NCBI GenBank assembly: GCA_016763715.1 | Contig: JAESTG010000350.1 | Coordinates: 1-14,748, forward strand | Length of the DNA: 14,748 nucleotides | Direction: 5' to 3' | DNA from: Flavobacteriaceae bacterium | GTDB taxonomy: Bacteria; Bacteroidota; Bacteroidia; Flavobacteriales; Flavobacteriaceae | In this document: positions 1 through 8,295 of the stretch, one piece after another | How the letters are laid out: every line of letters begins with the position of its first letter | How positions within the stretch are numbered: the first letter of the stretch is position 1 | Made by a program: the position numbers and the translations under genes | Notes under the pieces: model-generated | Database searches by the model: none | Seen by the model: the letters and a program-made list of their open reading frames with translations, nothing else | What the model was told of the DNA's origin: nothing

Positions 1-137
1 CTTGACAAATCATCCTTTTCATAAGTTTTCCATTCCACTGCTGTAAGTGAGATCGCTAGCATTAATGCTAAGCCTCCGAGAAGGAATACGCCACTCCATC
101 TACTTATATCTAACTTAGGGTTTTTCTTTGCTTCCAT
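1..137 (-). CDS. Energy transducer TonB-family protein, N-terminal part (cut by window edge)
   Basis: Only the first 45 codons are inside the window; the gene continues past position 1. The ATG is at 137. The visible protein starts MEAKKNPKLDISRWSG, followed by one hydrophobic segment (about residues 16-35) and then EWKTYE. A short basic cytoplasmic N-terminus, a single inner-membrane helix and the EWKTY-type sequence right after it are typical of the N-terminus of flavobacterial energy transducer TonB proteins, which pass proton-motive-force energy from ExbBD to TonB-dependent outer-membrane receptors. The C-terminal TonB domain that would prove this is not in the window. It lies 59 bases downstream of vanZ on the same strand and may be in the same transcript. 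The call rests on the resemblance of the N-terminus alone, so it is a family-level recognition. Confidence 0.7.
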   Translation of the reverse strand, partial: MEAKKNPKLDISRWSGVFLLGGLALMLAISLTAVEWKTYEKDDLS

Positions 138-179
138 AATTGAGAATTTATATTGTTGCTAAAATATGTAAAATGAATT

Positions 180-191
180 GTTTTATAAAAC
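180..191. repeat. 12-base perfect palindrome in the vanZ-tonB gap
   Basis: GTTTTATAAAAC is its own reverse complement and sits just after the vanZ stop codon, inside the 59-base gap before tonB. It is almost purely A/T, so it would make a weak hairpin. It could be an operator half or a poor terminator, or be chance in AT-rich DNA. No function can be assigned. Confidence 0.3.
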
Positions 192-196
192 GAAAA

Positions 197-592
197 TCAA
201 TTTTTCAATGCAAATACTTTTTTAATCCAAAGAGAAATTAACCATCCCAGCAAAATACCAACAGAATTTGCGACCAAATCCCATACATCTGCCGTTCTTG
301 TTTCAAGAAATAACCCTTGGATTGTTTCAATTATTATGCCATAAATAAAAGCACAAAAAAGAACGAACCAAATTTTCATTCCTCTTTTCTTTCCCTTAGA
401 CCAAACAAAAAGAGTCCAAAGGACAACAAGTAATGTAAACATAAAAACGTGCCCTATCTTATCAAAAGATGGAACATCAATTTTAGGGACATTTGTTGCC
501 GGAAAAAGTAGTAAGAAAGTGATACATAGAGTATATACAACACTAATATTTCTTACGGCATTAACCTGTAATAAGCGCTTTGTATCCAGCAT
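197..592 (-). CDS. VanZ-like family membrane protein
   Basis: A small integral inner-membrane protein of 131 residues counted from the ATG at 592. It has about four hydrophobic segments: one near the N-terminus ([16 protein letters not shown]), one starting at the conserved-type sequence DKIGHVFMF, one ending in the family signature IIETIQ, and a last one near the C-terminus after the [15 protein letters not shown] stretch. The pattern E-x-x-Q, then R-x-x-D-x-x-D-x-x-x-N-x-x-G is the usual VanZ-like signature; family members are otherwise of unknown biochemical role, and the name comes from a teicoplanin-resistance gene. The start at 592 lies inside the end of gcvH (32 bases of overlap); an in-frame ATG at 607 is possible, and I see no conventional start codon after the gcvH stop before the first membrane segment. 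The overlap suggests translational coupling to gcvH. No antibiotic-resistance role is implied. Confidence 0.75.
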   Translation of the reverse strand: MLDTKRLLQVNAVRNISVVYTLCITFLLLFPATNVPKIDVPSFDKIGHVFMFTLLVVLWTLFVWSKGKKRGMKIWFVLFCAFIYGIIIETIQGLFLETRTADVWDLVANSVGILLGWLISLWIKKVFALKN

Positions 593-941
593 CGTCAAGC
601 AAATCATCCAATTCTTCTGTATTAGATAATTTAATTTTAATCATCCAACCTTCCCCATAAGGATCACTATTTACACTTTCAGGTTCACTCTCTAATTCCT
701 CATTAAACGTAACAATCTCGCCACTAAGAGGCATAAAAAGATCAGACACAGTCTTCACTGCTTCAACGGTTCCAAAGACCTCATCTTTATCTAAAGTCTC
801 ATCAAGAGTTTCTACTTCAACATATACAATATCACCCAATTCACCTTGAGCGAAATCTGTAATTCCTACTGTGGCAATATCGCCTTCAATTGAAATCCAC
901 TCGTGGTCTTTTGTATATTTTAAGTTTGCAGGTATATTCAT
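561..941 (-). CDS. gcvH: Glycine cleavage system H protein
   Basis: The lipoyl-carrier protein of the glycine cleavage complex: its lipoyl-lysine arm carries the aminomethyl group from the P protein (glycine decarboxylase) to the T protein and is reoxidised by the L protein. At 126 residues it has the usual full length. The N-terminus KYTKDHEWI is typical, and the lipoylation motif [15 protein letters not shown] places the modified lysine at residue 63. The C-terminal [11 protein letters not shown] segment is also characteristic. The start ATG at 941 is 22 bases after the sprA stop. gcvP and gcvT are not in the window, so the H protein is encoded apart from its partners here. It follows sprA on the same strand and overlaps vanZ. 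A candidate promoter lies in the last codons of sprA, so it could be transcribed both from ruvA-sprA readthrough and on its own. Confidence 0.97.
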   Translation of the reverse strand: MNIPANLKYTKDHEWISIEGDIATVGITDFAQGELGDIVYVEVETLDETLDKDEVFGTVEAVKTVSDLFMPLSGEIVTFNEELESEPESVNSDPYGEGWMIKIKLSNTEELDDLLDDAGYKALITG

Positions 942-963
942 GGTTATTTAAGTTATTGGTGTA

Positions 964-3549
964 TTAATTTCCAAAATTATATCGTAACGTCAATCCACTT
1001 CGTATCGTTGTTTGTGGAAATGCCGTTGAAATAGCATACTCTGAAAACGTATGGTCGTAATAGAACAAGGCCGTTAAATTCTTACTAAGTGCATAATCTA
1101 CAGAAAATTGTAAGCCATAAATGGTTTGTCCAGCTGTTGTTTGATTGTTACTAATATCCAGATATCTAATAATTGTTTTATTATCTCTACGGGAAACATC
1201 CAACTTGAAATTCAAATCACTTGTTAATATTTTTTTCTTACCACCAAAGTTGGTGCTAATCTTCAAGTCTTTCACTCGATATCCAAGTCCAAGAATAATT
1301 TCATCTCCCTGAATTTCAGTCATTAAATCATTTGCAAAACTCAATGAAAGTGCTCTATCCCTTCTTAACTCGGCTAATATTTTTATCGAATTCTTCATTT
1401 CAAAATCTATTCTGATAAGTGGGGAAAATTGCTCCGTTAGATTCACATTACTTAAGAAGGTTTCACTTTTAAAGTTACCAGCTTGATCCAAAGCCCTAGG
1501 GTTATTACGATCATAATCTAAGTTCGTTTGAAACTGGTTCACCGTATAAGAAGAACGATATCCATGCTGAATGGAGAATCTTTTAAAGTTCTTTTTAAAC
1601 CATTTAATATTCATCAGACCAGTATACTTTAAGTCCCAATTAGGAAGAGGAATATCTCTAAAAATCCCTGTCTTCTCTTTGGAAGCATCACTTCCTTTAT
1701 AGGCAGATAAAAATGAAGGCAATAATACATTTTGGCTAGTCTTTCCGAAACCTACGGGGAAACCCTCCTCGTCTCTTTCAAAGTTCGTAGTTTTATAAAA
1801 ATCTGCTGCCAGTCTATTAGCAACAACTAATCGATTACTTCTGAAGTCGTTGAAAGCATCACTACCATTTTCATCACTTCTGCTAAAGGCAGTCTTAATA
1901 AGCACGGTAGAAATATTAAAGTTTCCGAAAGTATTTGGTGTTAATGATCTGTATAAATCATTTTCAACTATGTAATTCTCTGCGTAATTTTCAGAATAAA
2001 TTCGACTACCATTAAGATCTATTTTCAAATCAGGAATCAACTCGATATTCACTTGGGCATCCAATTGACGACTTTCAACCTCTGTATACTGCTCGTTAAA
2101 CTCAGGATATAAAGTTAACCACCCTTTTCTTGCAGCGAGATCTCTAATTTCCGCTTGACTACCAAATACAAAACCAGTCGAAGGTTTCAAAGAACCCGCA
2201 AAACCAATAGATGGCGTATAACCTGGCAAAAATATACCGTTATTTTCTTGATAGTTAATTTGAATTTTCTTTATTGAAGTTGCCAATCCAATAAGTGTAT
2301 TTAACGCCTTATCTCCACCACTTAAAGAACCTCCACCTGCATTATTTCCGCCACCAAGCACCGAACCACGGCCACTTGTAAGGCTCCCTCCACCGTTTCT
2401 TGCTTCTCTTCTTAACTCTTCTTTACTTTTCTTCCCTCCTTTAGAACCTGCGCCATCACCACCTTTGGAGCTTCCTCCTCCATTCTCATTGATTCCTCCC
2501 GGTCCATTGCCACCTCCAGCACCATTTTTATTTCTGTTTTTACTCCTCTTAATTTTTGTCAATCCAATATATCGATAGAAATTCTTCATATCGAATGTAG
2601 AATTAATACGGTGCGTACTTGCATTCTGTACCGAATTACCAAGATTAAAGGTCTCTACAGTACCGTCCAACGCTGGGATTTCTACATTATTAAACAAGTC
2701 ACTACCATCCTGCCATTGATAATCTCCTTGGTATGAATAAGTAGCACGAATCCACTTTAGGAATGGAAATTTAGCCGTAGGTAAATCGTAATTTAGTTGT
2801 AATGATTGGAAATGCTGATTCGGCTCTCCTACATCCCAAAAACCATCCCAGACTCCAACACTGTTATCTACAACACCATCATTGATATAATTATTTATAA
2901 TGCGATTATTTGCTGCATTAAAATTAAATCGAAGAGACTTAGTTAAGTTATAATTTAAAGTGTATTGCCAGTCGAATAAGAAGTTTCTTTGAAAAAGTGT
3001 TGGTATACCAATATTCCCATCTAATAGATTTAATTCTCTAAACTTTTGTTCATTGTATTGTCTAACAATATTTGAACTCACCGAAATGTTCGTCGGCAAG
3101 TAATTAAAATTTAAATCTTTTAAGAACTTCCAGTACTTCCCAGTGAACAATGAATCGTTCTTTTTAAACGGCTCAATTGGTTTTTGAACAAAACTGTAAT
3201 TATACGTTCCACCCACGCGAACGTTTTGATCTAGTGATTCTTCAATTTCAAAATCGATGTGATCCACCTGATTGTATGAATATGAAAGAGTGAAGTTTTC
3301 AATGTCATACGGCATTGGTTTTCCATCACCAGTCCTATCTTTTCGAACTCCAATGAAGTTTATACTTTGTCGTTTCGTATAATTGATCGCTTGATTTTTA
3401 ATACGGTCTTTTTCGGTTTGATCTTCAGCATTATCTAATCGTTGTTGCAATTCAATATCCTGAAATTCAGGATCATACTTTGGTGTAATCCACTCTTCTC
3501 CAATTCCGTAGTTGAATGGCAATTGAACGCCCCATTTCTTCGGAAGCAT
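964..3549 (-). CDS. sprA: SprA fragment 3: C-terminal barrel segment
   Basis: This frame holds the last 861 residues of SprA. It begins MLPKKWGVQLPFNYGIGEE, but the SprA homology starts a few codons earlier (NFNLGQ) in the preceding frame, so the ATG at 3549 is an internal methionine and not a natural start. The segment is a long series of amphipathic beta-strands ending in a short aromatic strand (LTLRYNFGN), as in outer-membrane barrels. Fragment residues about 340-415 form a low-complexity linker of Gly, Ser, Lys and Asn (2310-2535), separating a stretch ending KNFYRYIGLTKIKR from one starting ALNTLIGLATSIKKIQINYQ; the corresponding place is a variable charged linker in other SprA proteins. 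There is no signal peptide, so as a separate product it could not be exported. Confidence 0.85.
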   Translation of the reverse strand: MLPKKWGVQLPFNYGIGEEWITPKYDPEFQDIELQQRLDNAEDQTEKDRIKNQAINYTKRQSINFIGVRKDRTGDGKPMPYDIENFTLSYSYNQVDHIDFEIEESLDQNVRVGGTYNYSFVQKPIEPFKKNDSLFTGKYWKFLKDLNFNYLPTNISVSSNIVRQYNEQKFRELNLLDGNIGIPTLFQRNFLFDWQYTLNYNLTKSLRFNFNAANNRIINNYINDGVVDNSVGVWDGFWDVGEPNQHFQSLQLNYDLPTAKFPFLKWIRATYSYQGDYQWQDGSDLFNNVEIPALDGTVETFNLGNSVQNASTHRINSTFDMKNFYRYIGLTKIKRSKNRNKNGAGGGNGPGGINENGGGSSKGGDGAGSKGGKKSKEELRREARNGGGSLTSGRGSVLGGGNNAGGGSLSGGDKALNTLIGLATSIKKIQINYQENNGIFLPGYTPSIGFAGSLKPSTGFVFGSQAEIRDLAARKGWLTLYPEFNEQYTEVESRQLDAQVNIELIPDLKIDLNGSRIYSENYAENYIVENDLYRSLTPNTFGNFNISTVLIKTAFSRSDENGSDAFNDFRSNRLVVANRLAADFYKTTNFERDEEGFPVGFGKTSQNVLLPSFLSAYKGSDASKEKTGIFRDIPLPNWDLKYTGLMNIKWFKKNFKRFSIQHGYRSSYTVNQFQTNLDYDRNNPRALDQAGNFKSETFLSNVNLTEQFSPLIRIDFEMKNSIKILAELRRDRALSLSFANDLMTEIQGDEIILGLGYRVKDLKISTNFGGKKKILTSDLNFKLDVSRRDNKTIIRYLDISNNQTTAGQTIYGLQFSVDYALSKNLTALFYYDHTFSEYAISTAFPQTTIRSGLTLRYNFGN
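972..979 (-). promoter_or_regulatory. Candidate -7 promoter box for gcvH inside the sprA 3' end
   Basis: On the minus strand this reads TAATTTTG, an exact match to the Bacteroidota -7 consensus TAnnTTTG, ending 30 bases before the gcvH ATG. It lies within the last codons of sprA. I see no TTG-type -33 box at the usual 17-23 base spacing, so this is only a tentative promoter; AT-rich coding DNA can produce it by chance. Confidence 0.25.
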
Positions 3550-4109
3550 TTGTCCAAATTAAAATTGGTTACTATATCATACAGCTCACTATCTTCTAAA
3601 CTTCTTTGGTTTGGCCCTTGTTCAATCGACCCAAAACCGATAGTGCTTTTTCTTCCTGAAGCACTAATGGTTGCAAAATCGGCAAGATTAGCATCCAAAC
3701 TAGCAATAGCTGCCCAACCACCTTTATTATCTAATTCAGAAAGACGTAATTCATTGAACCAAACCTCTCCACAAATCTCAGTATTTGCAGTGTTTCTAAG
3801 TCCTAACATAATCACTCGAACATTACCAAAACTCGGATTTCCTTTAATACCAAACCGATAATTCTCTGGTGCATCAATAGTCCCAGCATCAGCATAAGTA
3901 ATTCCTGTAATAGGATCTGCTTCACCTAGGCCATCTCTGCTTCCCAAAGCTAATGTTTTTAATTGTTGAAGTGCTTCTAATGGTAAATCCAATCTGTTTT
4001 CCGCTGGCCAAACTATTTCAGCATCTGCATCGGATGGGTTTGGTAAATTAGGTGAAACCGTCAATGGAATTTCAATTTCATAGAAACTTGTATTCAAATC
4101 TGTCCCCAA
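3435..4109 (-). CDS. sprA: SprA fragment 2: middle segment in a shifted frame
   Basis: This frame carries SprA residues from about 1369 to 1580. The homologous stretch really spans about 4190 to 3556: it starts right after the first frame break with KLELFIHAESL and includes DGQLSAFIRLGTDL, EIEIPLTVSPNLP, ICGEVWFNELRLSELDNKGG and SLDANLADFATISASGRKST, all of SprA type. The ATG at 4109 is simply the first start codon available in the frame and is probably not used. After 3556 the frame runs on as unrelated residues (DKCFRRNGAFNCHSTTELEK and so on) to a stop at 3435; that tail is an out-of-frame reading of the next SprA segment. It is not an independent gene. Confidence 0.75.
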   Translation of the reverse strand: MGTDLNTSFYEIEIPLTVSPNLPNPSDADAEIVWPAENRLDLPLEALQQLKTLALGSRDGLGEADPITGITYADAGTIDAPENYRFGIKGNPSFGNVRVIMLGLRNTANTEICGEVWFNELRLSELDNKGGWAAIASLDANLADFATISASGRKSTIGFGSIEQGPNQRSLEDSELYDIVTNFNLDKCFRRNGAFNCHSTTELEKSGLHQSMILNFRILNCNND

Positions 4110-4183
4110 TCGAATAAATGCAGATAACTGACCGTCTGAAAGTGCTATTTGGTTTTCTAAAGATTCGGCGTGTATAAAAAGCT

Positions 4184-7100
4184 CTAGTTTTTATACTGAC
4201 GCATGTCTACGTTAAAGTTCTTATACACTGAACGTGCATCGCCTTGTTCTAAACCACAAACCTTCAAGGCTAGTGACTGCTCATCTTGTCTAATGATGTT
4301 GTTATTGTTATTTAATTCTTCTCTAAATACTCCTGGTGGAATTACATAATTACTATTCTGAATAATGCCGACAGCTTCATTCTCAAAAATGGTCTCGTCC
4401 ATGGAGTTATCTTCTCCAGTAACATCTAGTGTTTCAGTATATCTTCTATAATCCCCTCGGAATAACTCAAGCGTACCCATACGAAGTATCGTCTCCTGAT
4501 TAAAACCTGACATAAACATACGCATGAATCGTATAGATCTAAAATCGGAAATTCCGTTTACAGCTCTATCAAATTCACTTAAAGGAAGTCTAAATTGAAC
4601 CCAACGTACTGGGAGGTCACGATTGTCCTGAGTAGTAATAGATATTTCTCTTACATCGGTAATATATTTACCATTCTCAGTATCCATTCCGGGGAAAAGG
4701 TCTATCTCATACTCGAAGTAACTATCAACCGTATTCATCGTGTTATCACGGTTAATGTCTTCCACATCTGGCTGAGCGTTATTTCCTCGATTGGTATTGG
4801 TAACCTGCTCTGGGGAATTTCCTTGTGTACCATTATAACGTAAGTAACGCTCTAAAATAGTCCCTTCAGCTTGTAAAAAATACTCATAGTCATCATTCGC
4901 AGGATCTGTCAAACCACCAAAATTGGGATACTTGGCTCCTTCTTGTGCATCTGTCAAACCATCGAAACCAATATCCTGATTGGTTCGCTCATCGCCACTA
5001 GTGTTAAAGGTATATACCAGAGACTGATTGCTCGGCACCTTACCCCATTCTGTCGAAATGGTGTTAAAATCACTACCATCCTCTGGCAGTCCGTTTTCAT
5101 ATTGCTTACGACCATCCTTCAATACATCCTCTGAAATATTACCTAAGTTGAAGGTTAACTTACCTCCATTATTATTAGAATTTTCTGGATAAATAAATGG
5201 ATCCATAATCCAAAACTGGATGTATTCTACATTGGATCGCTCAAAATCTGTAGTTGTTAATGACCTCGAAATTCCTCCAAAACGAGTTTCAGGATTTGGC
5301 AATATATTCCCTCCAGAAGCCGCTGGGTTGTAGTTATACTGCCCCCTCTGCGTTGGATAATACGCAAGATCTAGAGTAAATAAAGCTTGTGTCTGCCCTT
5401 GTATAATATCTTGATCTGGGAAAATTTCATTTCTAAACACACGACGCGTAAAAGGAGAAGAAAGGTCTTCATCGTTAATTCCATCTGGTCTTTGACTACT
5501 GTAAAAAACTGGATCGATGGTATACCATGCTAATTTTGCACGGTTGTAGTTATAGGCTAAATCATTATTTGCTAATTCGCCTCCAAAACGTATTGGTGTA
5601 CTTGATAACGACCATGTTAAAGGGGAACTAATATCCACTGCCGTTTGGGCAGCTTCAAAATCGTCCACATATGCAGTAATTCTACCATTAAAATCGGATA
5701 CTTTAGGTGCTCCAGGCAGTAAATACGCAAACTCACCACGTATAGACACATTGGATTCTACATCGGTATCAATATTAGGTAGTTTATTCACCAACCTTGT
5801 TAAGAAAGGAACTTCAGTCGAATAATTGGCATTGAAGCCAAACATAGTATTGTTAATGGGTTCATTCTGAAAAGAAGACTTTTGAGTAAGTGGTCTTTCA
5901 TTCAAATTTAAGAAGGTACCTCCTAATTGTAGTTTTTCACTAAATCTGTGCTGTTGATCTACTCCCGTAAATCGTTTGGTCTGTTGACCGAACAATGTAT
6001 TGTTTTCGGTAGAAATATTAATTGGCGTATTTGAATTAAGTAAAGCAGGGTCTAAAATTTGAACACGTCCTAACTGATAATTTACAGTATAGTCAACACC
6101 TTCAACCAGAGTTCTACCTCCAGCAGTTACGGTTACTGATCCTTGAGGAATATTGAAAGCCCCAATTGGTATTCCATCTGCGCCTGTAGACTTATACGAA
6201 CCTTTTAACTGAAATTTATTTTTGTCACTATCTTTTTGCTCTGCTTGCGTTTTTGTAGAACGGTACATCGTTCTAAATACGTATTTCCCTTGGTTGGCGT
6301 TATACGTCTCTGGAATATCATACAATTGTGATTCCCCATTAGGTGGTGTTGTCAATTTCAACTTATTAAAGAGGTATTCTCCAAAAGGCTCCACACTTGT
6401 AAATATAATACGCCCGTTTTGTTGATCAATAGTAATTCCTGGATAGAAATCGAAAAACCCATCTCCTCCTTGCTGCGGATCATTATTGAAATTCAATTTA
6501 TCCAAATTGAACACGCGCAATAAAGTGGCGTTATTGATATCAACTGGATCCATACTACTAATAGCTGGCTCTGGAAATGGAGTGCCTGCTACTGGAGTAA
6601 TATAATTTAATGGTGAAGGATCCGTATACAAAATATTCATTCTGAAATCCTCTTGCTCTAATTGGAAGGCTCCAATTGGATAGATGTTTTTCATCATAAT
6701 ATCCCAAACAGGTTCATTGACGTTGGTAATATTAGATTTAAGTAACTTTACGATTAAGTTCTGCGAAATACCCTGTTCACCTTCTCCACCGCCTCCTTGC
6801 TGACCTTCGCCTCCTTCATTTCCTTGTCCATTGTTAAATTCTCCAGTAGTTGCTTCTACACCATCTGTTGAGAATTCACCCACTTGAAAAACTCTTCCAT
6901 TTACAGTAAACTGAAATGCCACCCCAAGGACCTCATCATTATTAAGGCGTTGATTCAAGGAGATATACCCCAATTGCGAATTCAGTTTATATTCATTGGG
7001 TTGTAATTTTCTGGCATTTTCTAAAGTAACATAATCAATTCCGTCATTCACAGGAACTCCACTAAATCCATTTTGAACAGTAGCGATATCTCTAATCGCC

Positions 7101-8293
7101 GCATTGAGAATGGTTTGTTCTCCTGGGTTTTCAATTCCGAAGGGATTAAAATCGTTATTTGAGTTATCTGGGAAAGAACCTTTAGGCTTATTAATAAAAC
7201 CTCCTGGCACTATATTAAGACCAATATTAGTTGGGTCTGACTCACCAATATCTTGCAAGGCAATTATATTTCTTACATCGTTGGTGGTATTGTTACGATT
7301 GGTAATCCAAACTTCTGAACGTGTAATCTGTATATTCGAATTGATAAACGGATACTGCACTAAAACACGGTCGTAATTATCTCTAAAGTAATGTGCCAAG
7401 AAGAAGTGACGATTCTCATCGTAATCTAAGGCAAAAAGCTCATACTCGGTTACCGTTGCTCCACCTTCGGCAGTTACCGATCGTGTTTCGGATTTCTGCT
7501 CAGAGAAAATTGCTGTAATCGTAGTCTTTCCAAATTGCAACTGTGTTTTTACACCGAACAGACTCTGAGCTCCTTGAATAAGCGTACTGTTTAATGGCAT
7601 ACTCACATTACCAACTTCAATTTTCTGAATGATATCGTCTTCTGTAGGTGTATATTCAAGTTTAATAACGTTTTGAAAATCGAAAGTTGATTGGGTGTCG
7701 TAATTGGCTGTTACCTGAAGACGTTCTCCCACTTTACCTAATAAACTTAGGCTAATACGTTGGTCAAAATCAAAAGATAAATTGCTTCGGTTTCTTGGAG
7801 AAAAAGAAGGGTTATCCTGTTTGGTATACAAAATCCCTAAATCCATCTCCACAGTACCCTGAGGAATTACTTCAATGGTGTTACCACCAAAAATATTTTC
7901 AAAAAAACTTGAATTGATATAAAATGTGGGTAATAGGTTTTTTTGCGCTTCTTCGGAACCTTCCTTTCTTCCATCCGCTGCGTCAATCTTCTCCTTGAAA
8001 TAAGCCTTCATCTGTTCTTTCAATACCAATTCCTGATATTCTTCAGCCGTTAAAATAACGGGATAGGAAATATTGAAGTCGCCTAATGTTCGTGTTAAAA
8101 GATATCTTTCAGTGATAGGGTCATAGGTGTAAGAATCCTGAATACTGGTTGGTGTAGGTAAATCCAAACGCCCCATAGTAAACCCCGTAGCTGTTGAATC
8201 TTGAGAAAAAACAGACGTCGCTCCTAAAAGTATGACACCGAATAATATAAGTTTAGCTAAGCTATTTTTGAAATAGTAATTTTTTGTACCCAA
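4184..8293 (-). CDS. sprA: SprA fragment 1: signal peptide and N-terminal 1369 residues
   Basis: This frame holds the first 56 percent of SprA. It opens with a Sec signal peptide: basic n-region MGTKNYYFKNSLAK, hydrophobic core LILFGVILLGA, and a likely cleavage in the VFSQD region (about residue 30). The mature part is soluble-looking and strand-rich, with no further membrane helix, as expected for a large outer-membrane barrel with periplasmic and surface loops. Sequences such as GTVEMDLGILYTKQDNPS (early), NYQLGRVQILDP and FNGRITAYVDDFEAAQT (middle) are of the kind found in SprA, which has the SprA_N (motility related/secretion) domain twice. Residues about 485-510 are a loop of Gly, Glu and Gln. 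The frame ends VDMRQYKN-stop; the true protein should continue from QYK in another frame. Expressed alone it would lack the C-terminal strands needed to close the barrel. Confidence 0.88.
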   Translation of the reverse strand: MGTKNYYFKNSLAKLILFGVILLGATSVFSQDSTATGFTMGRLDLPTPTSIQDSYTYDPITERYLLTRTLGDFNISYPVILTAEEYQELVLKEQMKAYFKEKIDAADGRKEGSEEAQKNLLPTFYINSSFFENIFGGNTIEVIPQGTVEMDLGILYTKQDNPSFSPRNRSNLSFDFDQRISLSLLGKVGERLQVTANYDTQSTFDFQNVIKLEYTPTEDDIIQKIEVGNVSMPLNSTLIQGAQSLFGVKTQLQFGKTTITAIFSEQKSETRSVTAEGGATVTEYELFALDYDENRHFFLAHYFRDNYDRVLVQYPFINSNIQITRSEVWITNRNNTTNDVRNIIALQDIGESDPTNIGLNIVPGGFINKPKGSFPDNSNNDFNPFGIENPGEQTILNAAIRDIATVQNGFSGVPVNDGIDYVTLENARKLQPNEYKLNSQLGYISLNQRLNNDEVLGVAFQFTVNGRVFQVGEFSTDGVEATTGEFNNGQGNEGGEGQQGGGGEGEQGISQNLIVKLLKSNITNVNEPVWDIMMKNIYPIGAFQLEQEDFRMNILYTDPSPLNYITPVAGTPFPEPAISSMDPVDINNATLLRVFNLDKLNFNNDPQQGGDGFFDFYPGITIDQQNGRIIFTSVEPFGEYLFNKLKLTTPPNGESQLYDIPETYNANQGKYVFRTMYRSTKTQAEQKDSDKNKFQLKGSYKSTGADGIPIGAFNIPQGSVTVTAGGRTLVEGVDYTVNYQLGRVQILDPALLNSNTPINISTENNTLFGQQTKRFTGVDQQHRFSEKLQLGGTFLNLNERPLTQKSSFQNEPINNTMFGFNANYSTEVPFLTRLVNKLPNIDTDVESNVSIRGEFAYLLPGAPKVSDFNGRITAYVDDFEAAQTAVDISSPLTWSLSSTPIRFGGELANNDLAYNYNRAKLAWYTIDPVFYSSQRPDGINDEDLSSPFTRRVFRNEIFPDQDIIQGQTQALFTLDLAYYPTQRGQYNYNPAASGGNILPNPETRFGGISRSLTTTDFERSNVEYIQFWIMDPFIYPENSNNNGGKLTFNLGNISEDVLKDGRKQYENGLPEDGSDFNTISTEWGKVPSNQSLVYTFNTSGDERTNQDIGFDGLTDAQEGAKYPNFGGLTDPANDDYEYFLQAEGTILERYLRYNGTQGNSPEQVTNTNRGNNAQPDVEDINRDNTMNTVDSYFEYEIDLFPGMDTENGKYITDVREISITTQDNRDLPVRWVQFRLPLSEFDRAVNGISDFRSIRFMRMFMSGFNQETILRMGTLELFRGDYRRYTETLDVTGEDNSMDETIFENEAVGIIQNSNYVIPPGVFREELNNNNNIIRQDEQSLALKVCGLEQGDARSVYKNFNVDMRQYKN

Positions 8294-8295
8294 TT

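Larger units (their letters stand above)
964..8293 (-). pseudogene. sprA: Cell surface protein SprA (T9SS outer-membrane translocon), whole locus, interrupted by two apparent frameshifts
   Basis: SprA (Sov in Porphyromonas) forms the very large outer-membrane beta-barrel through which the type IX secretion system exports proteins with T9SS C-terminal signals; in gliding flavobacteria it is also needed for motility. The locus would encode about 2443 residues, close to the roughly 2400 usual for the family. The coding sequence changes frame twice. At 4188-4192 the minus strand has five A where six restore QYKKLELFIHAESL in place of QYKN-stop. At 3554-3555 it has GG where GGG restores NFNLGQMLPKKWG. 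Both shifts are apparent one-base deletions in homopolymers, and sequence on both sides remains well conserved in type. The start is a TTG at 8293, two bases after the ruvA stop; an in-frame stop lies shortly upstream and there is no ATG before the signal peptide. Position between ruvA and gcvH is, as I recall, a common flavobacterial arrangement. Sequencing error is the first explanation, true inactivation the second. Confidence 0.9.

Noticed and set aside
3442..3861. 139-codon open frame on the plus strand
   Set aside because: It is antisense to conserved SprA coding sequence, has no recognisable domain or start context, and is a shadow.
4184..4192. Programmed -1 frameshifting as the explanation for the split sprA
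   Set aside because: The heptamer is not a full slippery site and the second break at 3554 has no slippery sequence at all; two homopolymer contractions fit sequence error or mutation better.
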